In this document: positions 61,319 to 64,000 of the stretch, one piece after another
Layout: each line of letters opens with the position of its first letter
Position numbering within the stretch: the first letter of the stretch is position 1
Assembly: GCF_014898815.1 (NCBI RefSeq)
Contig: NW_026515533.1
Coordinates: forward strand, 124,001-188,000
Source: Panonychus citri
Taxonomy: Eukaryota > Arthropoda > Arachnida > Trombidiformes > Tetranychidae
Reading direction: 5' to 3'
DNA length: 64,000 nucleotides
The notes under the pieces: generated by a model
Database searches by the model: none
What the model was told of the DNA's origin: nothing
Seen by the model: the letters and a program-made list of their open reading frames with translations, nothing else
Program-made: the position numbers and the translations under genes

Positions 61319-61946
61319 ATAACGACTGAGACGAATATGAGTCAATCTGGCTAATTGGAGAGTTCACATTATTGAAATTAAATCGATCGCCATCCAATTA
61401 GATTGTTAACTGACTGAATTCTCGTAAATCTAGGAAATGCTATTCACAATTCTGATTAAAACTATCAGATTATTGGATTTTTTTCCATCATTGATTTTCT
61501 ATCATCTTTCTAGATTAACTAATTTCAACAGATACAATGATAACCATCACATATACACAATCAAACCAAAAACATTCCCAGAGATTATGAAATTATCCCA
61601 ACCTCAGATTATATTATATGTGTAAATCTTTTGGATTAATCGATAATCTGATGGATTTTAATTGTTTTAACCCTTTAACCTTCTTCTTATTAATCTGAAA
61701 AGTTAATTTCATATAATGAAATATTTTATTTCTGTTATCATGATTAACATGTGATTCATTTGACCAATGAACTTGATGCCATTAATTATCAGATATAACC
61801 TTAAAGAGAAACATTATCATGTAATTATATTATAAATTAATTGTAATCTCGGTTTAAATTGTTGTTCATATCATATTATCTATTATGTATAAATACAGTT
61901 ATCATTATAATATTGGAGCTGGATCATTCTCATTGAATGTTACAGA

Positions 61947-61970
61947 AATAAATGAATGTTATGAAATAAA
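61947..61970 (+). terminator. Polyadenylation signals of Stac
   Basis: AATAAA at 61947-61952 and again at 61965-61970, about 630 nt after the stop. The intervening sequence is an AT-rich 3' UTR without other features. Confidence 0.55.
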
Positions 61971-62013
61971 CAAGAAAATACTGAAGTTCATTAACTGAAT
62001 AAGTAAAAAGATT

Positions 62014-62681
62014 TCACTTTAACTGAATCCATGACTCATTTGTATAAAAGATATGGAATCTTTTCAATAATCCATTTAAATCAGAATCACAATACACTTG
62101 ATTAGTTAGATACTCGGCGAAATAGAGTCGATCATAAACGTTAGTTTGACTAAGAATAAATCTCTTTTTCACTTTGTATGCACATTTTCCCCATTCAGTT
62201 GATTGAATATAATTTTTTACAGTTGAAGGTGAAATTTCTTTTTCTTTTGATTGATAACATTCAGATAGATTTAATTTCACAGCACATTCACGAATTGAAC
62301 TCGATGTTGTCTCTTTTAAATATTCGTAATGAACCTTTTTGTTTCCGGAGTCACTTTCGACAGTCTACCTGGTCTATCTTGATCCTCTACACTATCACGA
62401 TCTATCCACCTTGTTACTGTTTTTCTTGAGGCATTTAACTTTGCTGCAATTGCAGATTTACTTAAACAACTCTCATGAAGTTTTTGAATTTTCACTCGTA
62501 ATATTTTTTTCTCAGTTGAAACCATCATAAAAATAGAACTTAAATCAAAGTGTAAGCACATTGAATAGTTTTGTTGACTTAAGACAAAGTCAGTCGATCA
62601 TAATTAGTAAATTAAATCAACTGCTAATTATTTACGCAGGTTAAACTCCACCCCTGTGCTTTACTTTCTACACACCCTGTA
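62014..62681 (-). pseudogene. Truncated Tc1/mariner transposase
   Basis: Two open segments on the minus strand, 62561-62316 and 62280-62014, in different frames. The first is the helix-turn-helix DNA-binding region (KLHESCLSKSAIAAKLNASR, KTVTRWIDR, DRPGRLSKVTPETKRFI); the second continues to FYTNESWIQLK and then stops. In DD34E transposases this last motif is TDE, so the first catalytic Asp is Asn here, and the remaining catalytic half is absent. The bases TACAGGGTGTG reading inward from 62,681 may be the original terminal repeat. Dead remnant. Confidence 0.75.
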
Positions 62682-64000
62682 GTTAACTTTTTTCCCAACT
62701 GTTCGACCAATACTCTTATACAGAGAAATAGATGTCACTGCTTAAACTGATTTTTCTATCAAGAGAGTTTGGTAATATGAGTCTCAATGGTTGGACATTT
62801 GGGTGAGCTTGAGAGTACATAGAAGCCTTAAAAAGTATTTGTCATTGAATGACCTTGACCTTAAAATATGACCATCGAGTATCGCTCAAACTCCTATAAC
62901 TCGAGTCTGGAGTCTAAATACCCAAAGACAAAAAAGTTATTCGCGAAAAACTGTTTGGATACTTGGTGAAATGCCCTGTAGTTTTTCTGTTATGTGCTGT
63001 CTCTTTCTCTCTACTCTTTGCTCAGGCATGAATTAAATTAACTCTTTAGTTCCAATAAATAGCTGCGATTTAGCTCACAGTTTTATTCACACTACAAGAT
63101 TAGTATTTCTTCCACCTATGCTTCTGGCTCACTCAGAGATTTTGGCAGAGATTTTATTACTACGGACCTGAAACTTTGAACGTTAGGCTATTATTAATAT
63201 ATTCATCTATCGATAGAGACCTTGAAGTTTTCAGCGAATCACTCCAATTCTGAACAGTTCACGTTTTTTTTGTACCATCTTTGCAATTAAAACGATTTTC
63301 AAGTTAGCGGTACCAACGAAAAAATATGATAATATCTGATTAATTGTTGAACGAAGTGAACTGATTGTCTTAGACTCGGGAAAATTATTCTTAATATAGT
63401 CATTAAAACGCAGGGAAGAGGATAAGGTTGCAATTAATTTATCTAAAACAAGAGTCCCAATTGGGGTGTTTATGTTTACCATTTAATGAGTAAACTACAA
63501 CTGAATCAATTTATTAATGCAAATTATCAAATGTCATTTACTCTGTTAATATAAAGGTTACCCTATTCTACCAATAATCATTATCTTAAAGACAATCGTC
63601 TTGTTTAACAAACTAAAATAAGGTAAAAACAGTAAAACATTTACTCTCGTAATTAATTAATCAGCTTAAACTAATCAACCAACTTAAACTATTAATATTT
63701 GCATTCGATTAATAATAATTCCCAAGTTTGTATGTTTATACTCAAAGAAAAAGTAGTATATTAATTATGCTCATCATTAGATCAACTTCGTCTTATATTC
63801 AACTTCTTTGACTATATAATACAAAATGTTGCATATTTACAATAACGGATGAACTGTAATAATAATAACATAATATACCTTCAACTGTAACACTTTATTA
63901 AGGAACTGGTAAGAGTCTCAGGTAATATTAATATTTCTTATACTTTCCTGGTAAAATTGGAGCATTTCCATTCAACTGGAGTTTGATTTTATTCGTTTCC
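62682..64000. other. Distal intergenic region
   Basis: Contains a second TACAGGGCAT-like end near 62,966-62,975 (minus strand), a GACCTTGACC stretch near 62,852 similar to one near 56,560, and an 83-codon minus-strand open frame at 63231-63482 (MVNINTPIGTLVLDKLIATL) that I do not recognise. No convincing gene. Confidence 0.45.

Noticed and set aside
1..64000. CRISPR array or bacterial operon
   Set aside because: No spaced direct repeats; split exons with GT-AG introns show eukaryotic DNA.

Overview
The window is AT-rich nuclear DNA of an invertebrate. Coding sequence is split into many short exons with GT-AG introns, and the introns are full of ATCATGATGAT-like low complexity and GA/CT microsatellites. 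The two host genes are animal neuronal/muscle genes. An arthropod, perhaps a mite, fits best, but the species call is an inference of low confidence.

Layout. (1) 1-13,250, plus strand: the 3' part of a GABA-B receptor subunit 2 gene. Eighteen exons are visible (1,186 residues): part of the Venus-flytrap ectodomain, seven membrane helices, a coiled coil and a long low-complexity tail. Its 5' exons lie outside the window. (2) 14,629-61,318, plus strand: a complete 18-exon gene for an 849-residue STAC-like protein with an N-terminal F-BAR-like region, a C1 zinc finger, a Ser/Gln-rich linker and two SH3 domains. All exon phases agree and no frame is broken. (3) Two young Ty3/gypsy LTR retrotransposons of about 11 kb each sit antisense inside introns of the STAC gene: element A (18,326-29,322, intron 2) and element B (32,664-43,646, intron 4). 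(4) Intron 11 holds a candidate alternative last exon, a 1.5 kb foldback element, a tRNA-like sequence and unexplained minus-strand exon-like fragments. (5) Past the STAC polyadenylation signals lies a truncated Tc1/mariner transposase.

Most notable: both gypsy elements carry, after pol, a third protein of about 1,000 residues (ORF3) that is not an envelope. It joins a RING-like cysteine cluster, a second C/H cluster and a C-terminal domain that aligns with the REXO1/ISG20 DEDDh exonuclease fold. The catalytic acids are replaced in both elements, and at the first two acid positions by the same residues (N and A). A captured, catalytically dead host exonuclease joined to a RING domain in a retrotransposon is the best candidate here for an undescribed system.

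The LTR pairs are almost identical, yet both internal regions are broken: A lacks most of RNase H and the integrase core, and B has several 1-nt frame breaks. So the breaks predate insertion and the copies moved in trans, or part of them are assembly errors. Both elements have primer-binding sites resembling tRNA-Arg.
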